Shown: positions 1-11,508 of the stretch, piece after piece
How positions within the stretch are numbered: position 1 is the stretch's first letter
How the letters are laid out: each line of letters opens with the position of its first letter
Source: Termitomyces sp. T153
Lineage: Eukaryota; Basidiomycota; Agaricomycetes; Agaricales; Lyophyllaceae
Reading direction: 5' to 3'
Length of the DNA stretch: 64,000 bases
NCBI GenBank assembly: GCA_018296165.2
Contig: JACKQL020000001.1
Span: forward strand, 744,001-808,000
Position numbers and translations under genes: made by a program
The notes under the pieces: model-generated
Seen by the model: only the letters and a program-made list of their open reading frames with translations
Told to the model about the DNA's origin: nothing
Database searches by the model: none

Positions 1-173
1 AGGGTTGATCGGATTCAAATCCTGCCTAAATACGTCGTTGGGTGAAGATCCAGAAACTTTTCATGCGAGATCGACTAAAAATTAAATGCGGACCTCTACG
101 CGTCGCGTCATGCTCACCTGATGTGTGGGTGTATGTCACGCCTTAGATTTCATCAACTGCTGGCAAGTACAAC

Positions 174-285
174 TGACGGTGCGGGACAGTTTCTCCGTTT
201 GACAAATTGTAGGTGCGGGACAGTTTCTCCGTTTGACAAATTGTATCTGACGGTGCGGGACAGTTTCTCCATTGACAAATTGTAG
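174..285. repeat. Short tandem repeat, three copies of a 33-39 bp unit
   Basis: Three head-to-tail copies of a unit containing GGTGCGGGACAG, then TTTCTCC, then TTGACAAATTGTA lie at about 174-212, 213-245 and 247-285. The third copy has a small deletion next to the TTTCTCC element, and the second lacks the leading TGAC. An ORF crosses the repeat on the minus strand, but it has no recognisable domain and its repeated peptide is simply the repeat translated. Function unknown. Confidence 0.8.
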
Positions 286-2122
286 GTAGCCTGACGTTAT
301 AGCTTTGAGCTGAGAAACATGGCGGCACTCTTTCTATGATCACCCAGACAAGACTCAGAATATATACAAGACTCTGATTGGCAATTGATTTGGTCGAGGG
401 ATGGTGGAATTGGAGAAGCGCAATACGGTCGTCAATGCGGTTTTTCGCCGCATCTACAACTTCCTTGAACAGGGGCAGCGCACGGGTAGCACATACACTA
501 TGTCCCAAGACCAGACAACCCGGCACACGATGGGCCTTCGGAGTAAGAGCCAACCGCCACAGGGCTGGAGATTCTAACACATTAGAGGAATATATCTGCC
601 AAGGTCCTGGTAGCGATTGATCTGTCTTCATATACATAAACTACTGACTTAAATGGTTTGACAAGTTTGTTTTTTCTTCCACCACCATCCTCCTGAATCC
701 TGAATCCTCCTGTATGGTTTGGACAAACGAGAAAGAGATTGCCCAGAAGACTGAATTCAAGTCATTCCTCCACTGGACCGAGCTTCCAGTCAATCGCCAT
801 CCAATAATCAAAAATTAGCCAATCCTCTTGTCGGCTTGTCCCATGAATTGAACTAATTGCAGATGGAGAACAATCTGAGCAATCCATGATATAGACTATT
901 TTTCCGACATTTTCCTCAAAGGTGCCCTTATATAGTTCAGGATTGTCTGGCTTCTATGTTGCTCCCTCTGTTTACGGAGGACAAAGTACTCCGTAGTGAT
1001 GTGTTTCCACAAATGGGATCCTCCGAGGATGCTCCACTATATGATCATTCTCTGACCAGGTATAGCCGACACTTCCTCTCATGCTTTTCTAGATCAACCG
1101 CGCTATAGTTGCTGCTATGGGGAATCAATAAGCTCCATCGGATTGAGTCAAAGTATAGTTCTTGCCTTGAATCTATCATCAACGGCCCCAACCCTTGATT
1201 TGGTATCGTCTGGAATCAATGGCTGCTAGGGCTGGTCAATCCAGCTCCATATATACGCATGTCCTTCTCAGCCTCCGCGTTCTTGTTTAACGCTGTACTA
1301 GTTCTGTTGCGTGATTCTCTGCTGCTGGCTGACAGAGCCAGTAAGTTCCAGCCCTAAGATTTGTCGACGTCTGGCTCTTACACTCTTATAACGAATAATA
1401 GTCTTATAGCAGCTTTAATCAAATATTTTGTTCGGGGTATCAAGTAATTATTTTGATAACAACCACTTTGTCGTCCTGTCCCTAATTTACATATGCAAGG
1501 CGAAACCAACTCTGAATTCGTCTCACCTCTAGTGCTTAATTTTATCGTTGCAATAACCTTTTCTCACCTTCTTGGCGCTTTCACACCAAAAAGTAAGTGT
1601 TGTCTATCATGTCAGTCCCGTCAACTCGTTGAGAACATGCTTTAAGGTGTTTTGGATGGCACTCAGGGCGGAAGTGAAATAAAATTCTAAGTATCACTCT
1701 TTTCAGAATAGTGAACATATGAATTCTTTGCTGCTGTCCTCCTCTTCGTAACGAAATCGCTCTCCTTAGGGGAACTTGATCAAGGGTGCTAATGAATCAT
1801 CTGTCCGGTCCTCCTTCATTGATCACACCAGTGTTCAGTGTCTTAACTCATCAGTATGCCTCAAAGGCTTCCGAGTCCCCGTGTTTCGCAATGTCAAGAA
1901 ATATATCTTTCGTGTGAAAGTCCAGGATTTACTCCCTTGTATATCCACGACAGATACACGAACGACGGTAGAGGTTTATAATCCAGTAATACAGCCAGTA
2001 TATCTGTAGATATGTAGTGGATTTTCCAATGCTGAAGAGAGGTATTCTGAAGATTGATCAACTGTGCTCCTCGATCATTATGTATTGCCTTATCTGGATC
2101 TTCATACTTTAGTGACAACCGA
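286..2122. other. Gene-poor stretch, no gene recognised
   Basis: About 1.8 kb without a coding pattern I can defend. ORFs here are short and have no family resemblance. The last few hundred bases before 2123 are probably the promoter and 5' leader of the WD40 gene. Confidence 0.4.
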
Positions 2123-3560
2123 ATGCAAGGTCAGACTACTCTCCTTCAGTATGAAGCCCCCTGTGAGCCTGCCAAATGAATGTCATTGACGATTATGACT
2201 CATGCAAATTGAAGGGCCTGTTCACTGTTTGGACTGGTCCAAATCATCAGCATCTGGGCAGCGACCTCGATCGGCATTTCGTCTCGGCATCGCCTCACTT
2301 ATTGAAGGCTTCAATAATCGTATCGCTGTGGTTGGGCTTCAGGATGAAAGAGTTCTCGTAGAAGATGATTACACAGATTACCCAGATTTTGTGACACTTT
2401 GCGAGACAGCCCACGGCTATCCTGCGACGAACTTGCAGTGGCAACCTACTTCCGTCCATGGCTGGGGACAGAATTCGTCATCGACAGAATTACTGGCCGC
2501 AACGGGAGATGCTCTTCGTGTTTACGAATATAATAGCGATGTACCTCCTTCCAACTCGAGTTATGTAGGCCGGCAGTCCAGCAACTCAGGACACACGCTC
2601 ACAACAAAAACCGCGCTTTCCGGTGTAAGCCCTTCTAATTTGAGCATCATCGAAGACTCTGATCGTCTTTTTCTTTGCAGCAATCCAAAGTCCAATCGCA
2701 ATCTTTAGGAGCGCCATTGACCAACTTTTCATGGAATGAGAAAGCTCCTAGCCTCATAGTCACTTCCTCTATTGACACGACTTGCACTGTTTGGAACATC
2801 GAGACATCAACGGCCATCACTCAACTTATTGCACACGACCGAGAGGTATATGACGTGGCATGGCTTCCAGGCTCCACTGATATCTTTGTTTCTGTCGGAG
2901 CGGACGGGAGCCTGCGTGCATTCGACCTTCGCAGCCTAGAACATTCGACCATCCTTTATGAAACGCCAACTCCTAAGCATGTACCTCCGCCCTCCACATC
3001 GCCTTCAGCATCTGCACGTCCGCCCACATCTCCTCTACTGAGAATAGGATTCAATCCCTCCGATTCAAACTATATGTCAACCTTCCACATGGACGGGAAT
3101 GACATTCAAATTCTTGACATGCGAAGTCCCGGTCAACCAGTCATGGAGCTAAGAGCGCACCATGCACCAATCAACGCTTTTGCATGGGGACCAATTGAAC
3201 AGCCCTTGCTCGCAACAGCTGGTACCGTATATGATCTTCCCATAGGTACTCAGTTGTGATTGATTTTGTCATGCAGGAGATGATTGTCAGGTCCTTCTAT
3301 GGGATCTTGCAAGCTTCAACACTGCCACGCAGGGAGCGTCGCCGCGGAGTGCAAGTTCCCGTCTGAACTCGCCCAGACCCGATGCTAAGAAGCGGATAGT
3401 CACGGAACCTGTTATGGCTTATACAGCATCTAGCCAAGTAACTAGTCTCGCATGGTCTCCTCAAATACAGGGTATGGCTATGCATACCGGTCAGTTAACT
3501 GCCACCGGGGAATGGTTGGCGATTGTCTCTGGGAAAACGGTCAAGGCCCTGAAAGTCTAG
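2123..3560 (+). CDS. WD40-repeat protein of the DCAF7/WDR68 (AN11/TTG1) family
   Basis: Four exons, 2123-2162, 2215-2624, 2681-3221 and 3277-3560, sum to 1275 bp and encode 424 residues. The start at 2123 is chosen because the first intron then joins YEAP to WPVHCLDW, matching the YEAPW...NW beginning of the family. Further conserved pieces are TSSIDTTCTVW, TQLIAHDREVYD, SVGADGSLRAFDLR, LEHSTILYE and the WD repeat ending LLWDL. Human DCAF7 is a scaffold that binds DYRK/HIPK kinases and serves as a CUL4-DDB1 substrate receptor; the same scaffold role here is inferred. The fungal protein is longer than the roughly 340-residue animal form because of Ser/Pro-rich inserts near KHVPPPSTSP and ATQGASPRSASS. 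Good confidence in family, lower in exact role. Confidence 0.9.
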
Positions 3561-3683
3561 TTTCTGATCTACCTAATGTACGATGTGCGGACTTAGCATA
3601 TTGGACAGTGCCCATGTATCTATACATGTTTATTCTCACGAGTACAAAAGCCAGCAGGTATTATGACGAAAACAGAGAAACAA

Positions 3684-6108
3684 TTATAAGCGATGATAAC
3701 CCAAACATTTAAACCAACATGCCGCTATGAAATTTAAAATGAGCCATTCGCATGAGACTGGAAGAGGGAGAGAAACGTACGCAATACCCGCTGTCTGAAG
3801 CGTTGACAAGAACCCGCATACCATGGCAGACAAAGCAATTCGAGCGATAACTCTGCCGCGGGATGGTGCAAGAGCGCTAAGGACACCAATTTGAATACCC
3901 AGCGAGCCAAGATTGGCAAAACCACATAGACCGTAAGAAGCGATAGTGTATGCACGTGGGGAGAGCGGGTTGGATTGCATGATTGCCTGAAGTTTTGTGT
4001 ATGCAGCGAACTCATTGGCAACGAGTTTCGTAGCAAAGAGCTGAGATACATGCAAAATTTCGGCACGGGGAACACTGAGAAAGAAAGTTACAGGATAAAA
4101 AATGTAGCCAATGATGAGATCCAGGGTCAGGTGGTGAATACCAAAACCACGGCCTATCCAAGTAAGTAGACCATTAATCCTATATGATGATATAGTTAGC
4201 ACCTCACTGTATTGTCCGATGGACGTACGTCGCGACAAGTGACAAGACAGTCAAAACATTGGTACTCAAAATGGAGGCGTCAGGAAGAAAGTGATGTAAG
4301 GGCGTAATGTCTCACAGAATCTGGCCGGCGACAATGAGACCAAAAACAGCGCCCCGAGAGAAGGCATGAAGAGCGTTTGCCTTGTGAAATATATGAGATC
4401 AGGAAAGCCCATTGATGGGTCCAACATACGGGTTTGTCTTCCGCGTTCTCGCCACGATCCACAGTGACATGTCCACGAGTGATGGGTTCTTCCGTCTCTG
4501 GTAGACGAATCTTGCTAATGGAAATAGAGGCAGGGATGCTCATTACGGAGGAAGTGATCAGGTTTTGAGGGGGGACCCCCAAGTTAATGTAAGCGACGAG
4601 CACGGAGCCAGCGATTGTCGAAAACCCGGATGTCATCGTAACATCTGTATCTACCGGTCAGTGAAATGACCTTTTGATACCATGAATTTTATGAACTCAC
4701 GAAGTTCAGATTTTGTCATCACTTGAAAAGAAAAAACTTTAGCAATTTGGCAAATGGCGGAACATGACAACGACTAACAGTCGACATAGGGGCGAACCAA
4801 ACAAGCAGACTCTCCTGAAGAAAATAAATCCAGTCAGTGTTCAACATGTCGACAAAACCAGCAGACCTTGTCCAATGAAGGGAGATGCTGCTGCAACCAC
4901 CGCTTCAGCGCCTGAAACGTTGAGAAGTTTGAAGAACAACCATGCACTCGAGGGACATTCAATGGTCGTACGACGAATGTTACGGGAGAATACATACAAG
5001 TGTTTGATTACCCATTGCATCACACCAAGGTAGTACATCATTTGTACAAACGCGACGAAGAAAATGATAGATGCAAGCTGCGCGCGAGCCATGAGGTTCG
5101 TATAGATTAATCTCTAGAAGACTTACCGTGTTGACGAAGAACCAATGCTTTGCAATAATTTCAGCATCGAAAAAGAATGCTGCACCAACTGTTCCTTGAG
5201 ACAACATATCGGCGGCAAGAGTTGCGATCCAATTGAAAATGTCGAATCCAGCTCTTGTTTTGAGAACGAAGAGAGCAATGGCTTGCTGCAAGAAGAGGCC
5301 AACAACGACAGTTGGCCTAAAGAAGGTAAATTAGAGTTTAATTCCAAGTCAAAAAAAACTTTAGCAAACCATGGTATATCCTTTCGTTTCGCAGATGTCA
5401 ACCAAAAGCAGAATTGAAAGACGACAAGTCCGAGAACAGAGATGGCCCGGTCACCGTAAGTTGTTCCCTATAGGTTCGTCAGTGTGAATCAAGGATCAGA
5501 AGGAAGTACCGACGTTTTCGACTTTGAACCCGAACGCAGAACCAAATACAATGGCGAGGAGGCAGAGCCAACCAATTGCCAATCGAGCTCGGTAGGAAAA
5601 CTTATACCAGGGTTCCTGAACGAAAGGAATCCAGATTGCTTCAACCGGTCGCGTGACTACGGAATTAGGAATGTAACGGAAGGCAATGATCCTGTCCAAT
5701 GGTCAATTATCAGTGAGTCGCTGAGCTGGTGACCTATGCGCACAAAATGAACGCCCAGGCAAAGAACGTCTGGACAATCCTGTTAACACTTGTCAATTGA
5801 CCTGGATATGTCTGAAAAATATTGGCCTACCATCGATGTCGTGTGGCTTTGAGTACCGTCGCACTGATCCACCATGCCAGAATGACGAGAGCGAGAGCAG
5901 GCAAGATGAACGTCCGAACTTTGGTGCCAATCTGTTTCAACAATCCGGACCTCTCTTTAAGCGCTTCAACCTCTAGGTCTTCGGCTTTTTCATCAGTATA
6001 GTCCGACTTTTCTTTCGACAAAGACTCCGTGGAGCGCTTCACAACATCTTGAGCACGCCGGATAACTGAAACAGCGGAGGAAGACTCGAGGTCGCCAACA
6101 AGAGCCAT
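3684..6108 (-). CDS. Concentrative nucleoside transporter (CNT/SLC28/NupC family)
   Basis: A multi-exon gene read on the minus strand from ATG at 6108. The first exons are 6108-5831, 5779-5744 and one starting at 5691; later exons cover about 5455-4970 and 4640-3690. The N-terminus is a charged cytosolic segment (about 75 residues) before the first membrane helix ([15 protein letters not shown]). Family blocks in order are [24 protein letters not shown], a [10 protein letters not shown] block, [13 protein letters not shown] with PETEEP after it, [13 protein letters not shown], then [14 protein letters not shown] and [15 protein letters not shown]. This is the usual order for H+ or Na+ coupled nucleoside uptake at the plasma membrane. 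The extreme C-terminus is uncertain: reading through gives a stop at 3684, but a short intron after TAGIA is possible. Substrate preference cannot be read from sequence. Confidence 0.88.
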
Positions 6109-6629
6109 AGGTGACTGGTGACTACAGAAGAGTGATGAGGGGAAGGGACCGCTGAACGGTATACCAATACACCGAGGCAGACCGAGATACGTTTTATAGT
6201 ATTTAAGATCCCATGATAAAGTTACTTCGTTCTTATCATGTGTTGGTGAGCCGTCGTTACTAAGTTTCTTGACACGGGTTAACAATTGAACTGGTAAGCC
6301 AAGCGAAGTGATCTATGGGTCCATGGAGCAAGATAGTCATATACGTAGGCTTTTACAATATTTTGCTGCAACTTGAACTTGAACAATGCTTCGCCCAAGA
6401 CTCCCACTTGTCTCATTCTATAAGCCATACAAACTTTGTCGTGTATTATGATTGTGTGATTACTTACGAGAATCATTCGTGTCCTTCCAAATAGATTAAG
6501 TACTCGTCTGGGCACAGGTGATGAAACCATATGGGCCGCTTACCATATGGAGGGCGGAAGCTGACGGAAATTGCACAGAATAGGCGCTTCTTATCCGGGA
6601 TGATGATAACCGGATCACGTACGTACTGT

Positions 6630-6880
6630 CACAGCTACATCACCAGCCACGCGTCACGTTTGATGGGCTCGAATGCTAACACCAGTGATTTCCTGGTCCT
6701 GGATCAGCTTGTATCAATACTTCTTGACAAGTGCAAGTTGTAAATCAGCTTCATTCGATAAGTCATGCGAGACCTCATGGAGGAAGAAAGAATACTTAAC
6801 CTGTGCTAATTCTATACTCTTCGGCAAGCCCGGCATCGCGCATATCAGGCCAAACATCCTCAGTCAAAGGGGTTATAATA
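6630..6880 (-). mobile_element. Truncated Tc1/mariner-like fragment, copy A
   Basis: Read on the minus strand, this matches the 5' part of copy B (6907-7447): a degenerate terminal repeat at 6820-6872 (containing GGCAAGCCCGGCAT and TATCAGGCCAAAC), then transposase 5' sequence including CTTGCACTTGTCAAGAAGTA and a block ending CATCAAAC. It stops around 6630, so only the 5' end survives. It lies head-to-head with copy B, 35 bp away. Confidence 0.7.
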
Positions 6881-6906
6881 TTTTACAGCCGTTTTCATAA
6901 CGTTAG

Positions 6907-7447
6907 GCCCCTTTGACTTCCGGTTGTTTAGTTGTTTGGCCTGATATCCGTGGATGCCGGGCTTGCCGGAGATAGTTACTTGTGTAAATCAACATCTTAC
7001 CTTCTTCTATTATGAGGCATCACAAATCGATCGAACTGAAGAGACTGATTTTACGACTTGCACTTGTCAAGAAGTATAAATCCAGGAAATTGCTGGTGTT
7101 AGCATCCGGGCCATCAAACATGTCAAGACAACATATCGTCGAACTGGTGATGTAGCTCTGAAGAGAACAGTTGATGGACGAACGCAATGGTTTTGAAGTA
7201 ACTGTAAGTACACTAGATGTCAGTAAAGGCCAATGCAACTAACTTATACAACAGTTTTTGGAGAGTTGTATCGAGAAACAGCCTGACTTATTCCTATCCG
7301 AGCTTCAAAACTTGCTTCGAAACACATGTGGGATTGATGTGTCTCCAATACATCGGGCTTTGAAGCGGCGTGGATTCACATTCTCCGGCAAGCCCGGCAT
7401 CCACGTATATCAGGCCAAACAACTAAACAACCGGAAGTCAAAGGGGC
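6907..7447 (+). mobile_element. Deleted Tc1/mariner-like element with 66-bp terminal inverted repeats, copy B
   Basis: Bases 6907-6972 and 7382-7447 are near-perfect inverted repeats of 66 bp starting GCCCCTTTGACTTCCGG; I see one mismatch. Between them is a broken transposase start. Around 7015 it reads RHHKSIELKRLIL, and at 7261-7380 it reads ESCIEKQPDLFLSELQ, then GIDVSPIHRALKRRGFT. That is the helix-turn-helix DNA-binding part of Tc1/mariner transposases (PDLxLxELQ ... VSxxTIxRxLxRRGxT). The right-hand repeat follows directly, so the DDE catalytic domain is missing: an internally deleted, non-autonomous copy. Stops and frame changes between the two helix parts show it is not a working gene. 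No clear TA target duplication was found. Confidence 0.75.
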
Positions 7448-8186
7448 AGGTTCGAAAAATTTCATTTGTTTGCCTCAATGCTTAAGAACAATAGCCGGAA
7501 TAATAATCTAAAATGTTGAATTGATTCGAAAGTTAATGATGGCATTCAAGCTGCCCTTATAAGCTGAACTTCGAGCCTGCCTCCACCATCTTTTCAAGTA
7601 CATGTCTGAGTTTCATTCTGCGGCTTTCTAAGCTGTATCCGGCTCCAGATGCATGTCCAGTCGATCTGCTTCATCAAGGACACCTATAGATGTTATTCAA
7701 GATCATCAGCTGTGAACTTGAAACTACTCGCTATTACTGCAAAAAACCCTAGAGGATAGGTGGCCGGGTTCGTCCTCCTATCCTCAAAAAAGGTCGAACT
7801 GAAAAAGTCCACCTCAATTGGCGTCGCTAAAGTGAACCCAAGAGTTGATCGATTGTCCTAGCATTAGTATATCTCACTAGATATAGGCATCACCATACAT
7901 GCATCGGCTGCATATATCTGTTGTATACAGAATCCATATGTGCGATCGCCGCCGACGGCAATACATGACCACTTATTCAACGTTGTGCAGACGAGTCCAG
8001 ACTCGGGCCTGTCCATACCCACGAGTGACGAAGATAAATAAAGTGGACTGACCTTGCATAGGTTATGTGTTCCAGTCCTCTAGCAAGTAAACCGAGCCTC
8101 ACTATTGTGCCGACGTCACCTTCGGACCGGCGAGCCGCGGAGCGCTTCCCTGAGGTCACTAGCCAAAGCTCGGAGACTTGCAGACG
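7448..8186. other. Intergenic region with one perfect hairpin
   Basis: No gene seen. A 9-bp perfect inverted repeat, GAGGATAGG at 7752-7760 and CCTATCCTC at 7777-7785, forms a hairpin with a 16-base loop followed by AAAAAA. It is too far from the thioesterase start to assign a role. Confidence 0.4.
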
Positions 8187-9360
8187 ATGAAGTTGACTTG
8201 GTCGCTCGTCTTCTTAAATATCTTTTCCTGTGTTCTCCCAACGATTGGTTTATCCATAAAACACGTACGGCCTCTTGTTCTATGGCACGGCCTAGGTACC
8301 GACTCTCACAGCGCAATGTTATTACTGGCGATTTAACACTGAGACTTTTAGGCGATTCTCATTCTTCCCCAGGAATGTTGGAATTTGCATCTCGGATCGA
8401 AGAATTACATCCAGGAATCTTCATTCATTCTGTTTACGTTGATGAAGATCTCGACAAGGACAGGAATGCCGGGTTTGTACGTGCCTTTAGCCAAATGAAA
8501 CATGCCAAAGTTTTATGGTCGTTCTTTGATCCAGTACGGAAATGTTAATGAACAGCTTGAGCTTGTCGCCAGTCGGATTGCTGCGATTCCCGAACTTGAG
8601 AGTGGTTTTGATGCTATTGGACTGTCACAAGGTATCATTGCAATACGATAAACCCCCGACTCTAATTTACTTCATTGAACTGTTGTCTAGGGGGCCAATT
8701 TCTCAGAGCCTATGTGGAGCGATACAACAAGCCTCCGGTTCACAACCTTATCACATTCGGGTCCCAGCACATGGGCATTTCTGACATACCCCTCTGCCGA
8801 CCGTACGACTTTCTTTGCCAGGTCGCACGTCGTGCTGCCAAAGAAGCTGTTTATGGAAAGTGGGCCCAAGCAAACCTTGTTCAAGTATGATTTTTCACGC
8901 TCTCTTGAAATTGTCGCTCACTCATCACCAGGCCCAATACTTTCGAGATCCGACCAATCTGGAGGCCTACCTTAGTGCGAATCATTTCCTGACATCCATC
9001 AACAACGAAATACCAGTGTCCAGAAATTCTACTTATGCGAAGAACCTTGCGTCACTGAACAATCTTGTCCTCGTTTTGTTCACGGAAGACAAGACAGCTG
9101 TGCCTAAAGAGAGTGCATGGTTCGGGTCTGAAGAGGTGCCAACGGAATTCCATAACGAGGAACATCAGGCTATCTTTGGTTCTACGAGCAGGACAATCAT
9201 ACACATGCGTTCACAGCCATTGTATCAAGAAGATTGGATTGGTTTGCGACAGCTTGATGAGAGAGGAGGTGTAGTACTCGAGACTTGTGTTGGGGAGCAT
9301 ATGCAGATGGGTGACTGCTGGAAACGGTTGGTTCGAGACTACGTGGGCGGCTCTCAATAG
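8187..9360 (+). CDS. PPT1: Palmitoyl-protein thioesterase 1
   Basis: Five exons (8187-8295, 8352-8476, 8535-8631, 8691-8884, 8932-9360) give exactly 954 bp, 317 residues, close to human PPT1. The start at 8187 yields a clean signal peptide (MKLTWSLVFLNIFSCVLPTI). Family features are PLVLWHGLGDS (oxyanion/His region), the nucleophile motif GLSQGGQFLRAY with serine in G-x-S-Q-G, FGSQHMGI, DPTNLEAY, and the late catalytic pair in KTAVPKES (Asp is replaced in wording but the region is alignable) and CVGEHMQM (histidine). The enzyme removes S-acyl chains from proteins delivered to the lysosome or vacuole. All introns are short GT-AG. The gene stands alone between intergenic DNA and SAM50 (convergent). 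Confidence 0.93.
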
Positions 9361-9549
9361 TCATTATAGGATTGGTATCTATGATGTTCTTGTTATGATT
9401 TGAATGATATACCGTCAGATCGAAAGTGTCATATTTTAGGATTGGCCGGCTTAACTCGAGATCTTCATGTATGACAGTATTTTGGCAAACAACAGCAAGG
9501 TACTTTTAAATTTGTAAAGAGGGGATTTTCTAGGCGCTCCAACCTGCTT

Positions 9550-11386
9550 TTACAGAAATTCTAACCCCATTCCAACCTGTAGGCCTCTCCTCGAACCATC
9601 ACTCTTGCTAGTAATTAGTGGTACTCCAAAATTCACCTCTACCCTTACCGGCTCGAAGCGATATATCATGCCAACACCAACAGAAACCGAAGGGTTAGTG
9701 AATGTCGATCGAAAACTATCTAACAGAGGTCGGCCTACGAATCAAGCCGCTCAGGCGGAGAGAAGCAACGAACTATGGGGAAGCTCACTTTGATCTATGG
9801 CATCTAAGCGTCCAGCGTTTAACCAGACATGGGTTTTGAGTGGCCAGTGGGGCTTGACGGGGAGGTTCGAGATGATGCTTGCTCCGACAGACCAGTGGAG
9901 GTCTCCTCCCAAGGAATCGGCTAGACATAAGAACAGGTCATAGCGTTTTCACTTTCAAAATCGACCCAATTCTTACACCCGTCTTTTGGACCCATGCTAT
10001 TGGCTCTAAAAGCGCGGACAGATAAAGGCCCTCCAAGTTGAAACCGGTCAGAGAAGAGCGTAGGTATATTGATTCCGTAAAGGATCCCAGTACGAGCGGC
10101 CAAGGCTAAAGACTAAAATCACTCGGTTCAAGCTGAGAAAACAGATGTTCTTAAAGATACGTACGATTCCGTCGATAACTGGCCGCGATATTTGGCCCTC
10201 TAATTCGCTTTTGTAAAAAGAAGCATCCCCACCCAAACCGGCAAATTCATTGAAAACTTTTATGTAGTGACCCTTAGTGGGCATTAAGCGGTCGTTGCGA
10301 GAATCAATGATGAAGCTGTGGGACAAGGCGGACTTGAGAGTTTGTCCAGCGGCTTCTCTGATACTGTTGTGACGGTCAGCGATAAGAAAGTGAGATTTGA
10401 TCAGGACAGTACTCACCCGATGGATGCTGATGGAGTAAGGCTGCCAATATGTCGTAGAACAGCTTCGTACGCGATTTCATTGACACCACAAGGCAATATG
10501 CCATTCTGAGAATAGAATCAGTAAGGATATTCGCGCATGCGACAGGTATTCTGACCTAGCTCACCCTAATAGTAGCTTTAACGCCTCGGAGGCCTTCAGT
10601 GCAACTTGCGAAGGAGGAGTTGTCTCTCTCAAGTCCAAATGCTGTAACCTCCCCATATGTTCCAAGGCTGGAGGTTAGAGGGGCAGTAAAAGCAGCACGG
10701 AACGACCGTCGCGTCTTTGTTCCAAAGGATACATTTGCTTCAAAAACTTCGGCGCCACCAAAAACGTTTCGGATACGACCTGTCGCAGCCTATCGCGCAA
10801 AGAGAGCAGACGAGTGAGGGATGGGAGTTGAGTTTCTTTGAAGATTTACATACCGCGTTTCCTTCATTATTTCCCAGCTCCGTAGATGTACTGAGGAAAA
10901 AACGACCCTTCTCGCGTACTTTGAAGACGATATCGACATCACTAGTTGATAACGACGCGTCTCGGGGATGTTCTATCAAAGTCTCGATAGAATGGAATAC
11001 ATCTGTTTTTTGTAAGAGATGGGATATTTTTCTGGAGGTGTGTAACACAGAATCAAGGTTCGAAGGCAAGTCACTTGACGAAGAGAGTACAGGATTGATC
11101 AGAGAGCCTAAAAAAGAACGACGTGTCGTTGTTGCGCCTTCAACCTTGACAGACGAGATACGAAAGGGTGCCGAGAGATTTTCCTGGATCTTCAACTGTA
11201 ATCAGGGAGTGATGACGCGAGGTAATATCTTGAACCATTTACCACTTCTGACAGGTGAAGGACAGCCGACTCATACTCTCCTCTGAGTTTTTCGGCTGTG
11301 CGTTGTTCCCGCCATTTGAGAATTTTTGCGTCAAATTCATCAAAATCTTTATCCCGGTTCTCATGAGGAGTTGAAGCAAGTTGCAT
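9550..11386 (-). CDS. SAM50: SAM50/TOB55 outer-membrane beta-barrel assembly protein
   Basis: Minus-strand gene with ATG at 11386 and stop at 9550. Exon 1 is 11386-11243 and exon 2 begins at 11195; later exons continue to 9550. The N-terminal part (about residues 50-150) is a single POTRA domain (ISSVKVEGATTTRRSFL). The barrel follows, with the conserved SRNDRLMPTKGHYIK block, GGDASFYKSELEGQ and the SDRFQLGGPLSVRAF strand/loop characteristic of Omp85 proteins. The C-terminus RRGLQVGMGLEFL fits the mitochondrial beta-signal (polar-x-Gly-x-x-hydrophobic-x-hydrophobic). SAM50 is the core of the SAM complex that inserts beta-barrel proteins into the mitochondrial outer membrane. It shares a 122-bp divergent promoter region with the gene starting at 11509. 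Confidence 0.9.
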
Positions 11387-11508
11387 GAGTTGCAATTGAT
11401 ATGGCCAGACTCAGAGCGAGCCCAACATTTGTTGTGGTTGTTCACGTGACTTATTCTCCTTGTAAACTTCGTGTGTTCAACGCACATCCAGACGTGCACT
11501 GCGGCGCA
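11387..11508. promoter_or_regulatory. Compact divergent promoter region (SAM50 / 11509 gene)
   Basis: Only 122 bp separate the two divergent start codons, so both genes must share promoter DNA or have start sites inside each other's leader. No TATA box is evident. The + strand reading frame is open through the region upstream to 11401, so an N-terminal extension of the + gene cannot be excluded. Confidence 0.5.

Noticed and set aside
1..45. Possible 3' end of a tRNA (GGATTCAAATCC near the left edge)
   Set aside because: The motif resembles a T-loop, but I cannot pair a proper five-base stem with it, and the 5' half would lie outside the window.
143..637. 164-residue minus-strand ORF over the repeat at the left end
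   Set aside because: Its peptide repeat is the DNA repeat translated; no domain, no plausible start or introns.
7752..7785. Perfect 9-bp hairpin as a riboswitch or terminator
   Set aside because: The A-run after it is not a T-run, it is not close to a gene end, and riboswitches of this form are not known in basidiomycetes; noted only as a structure.
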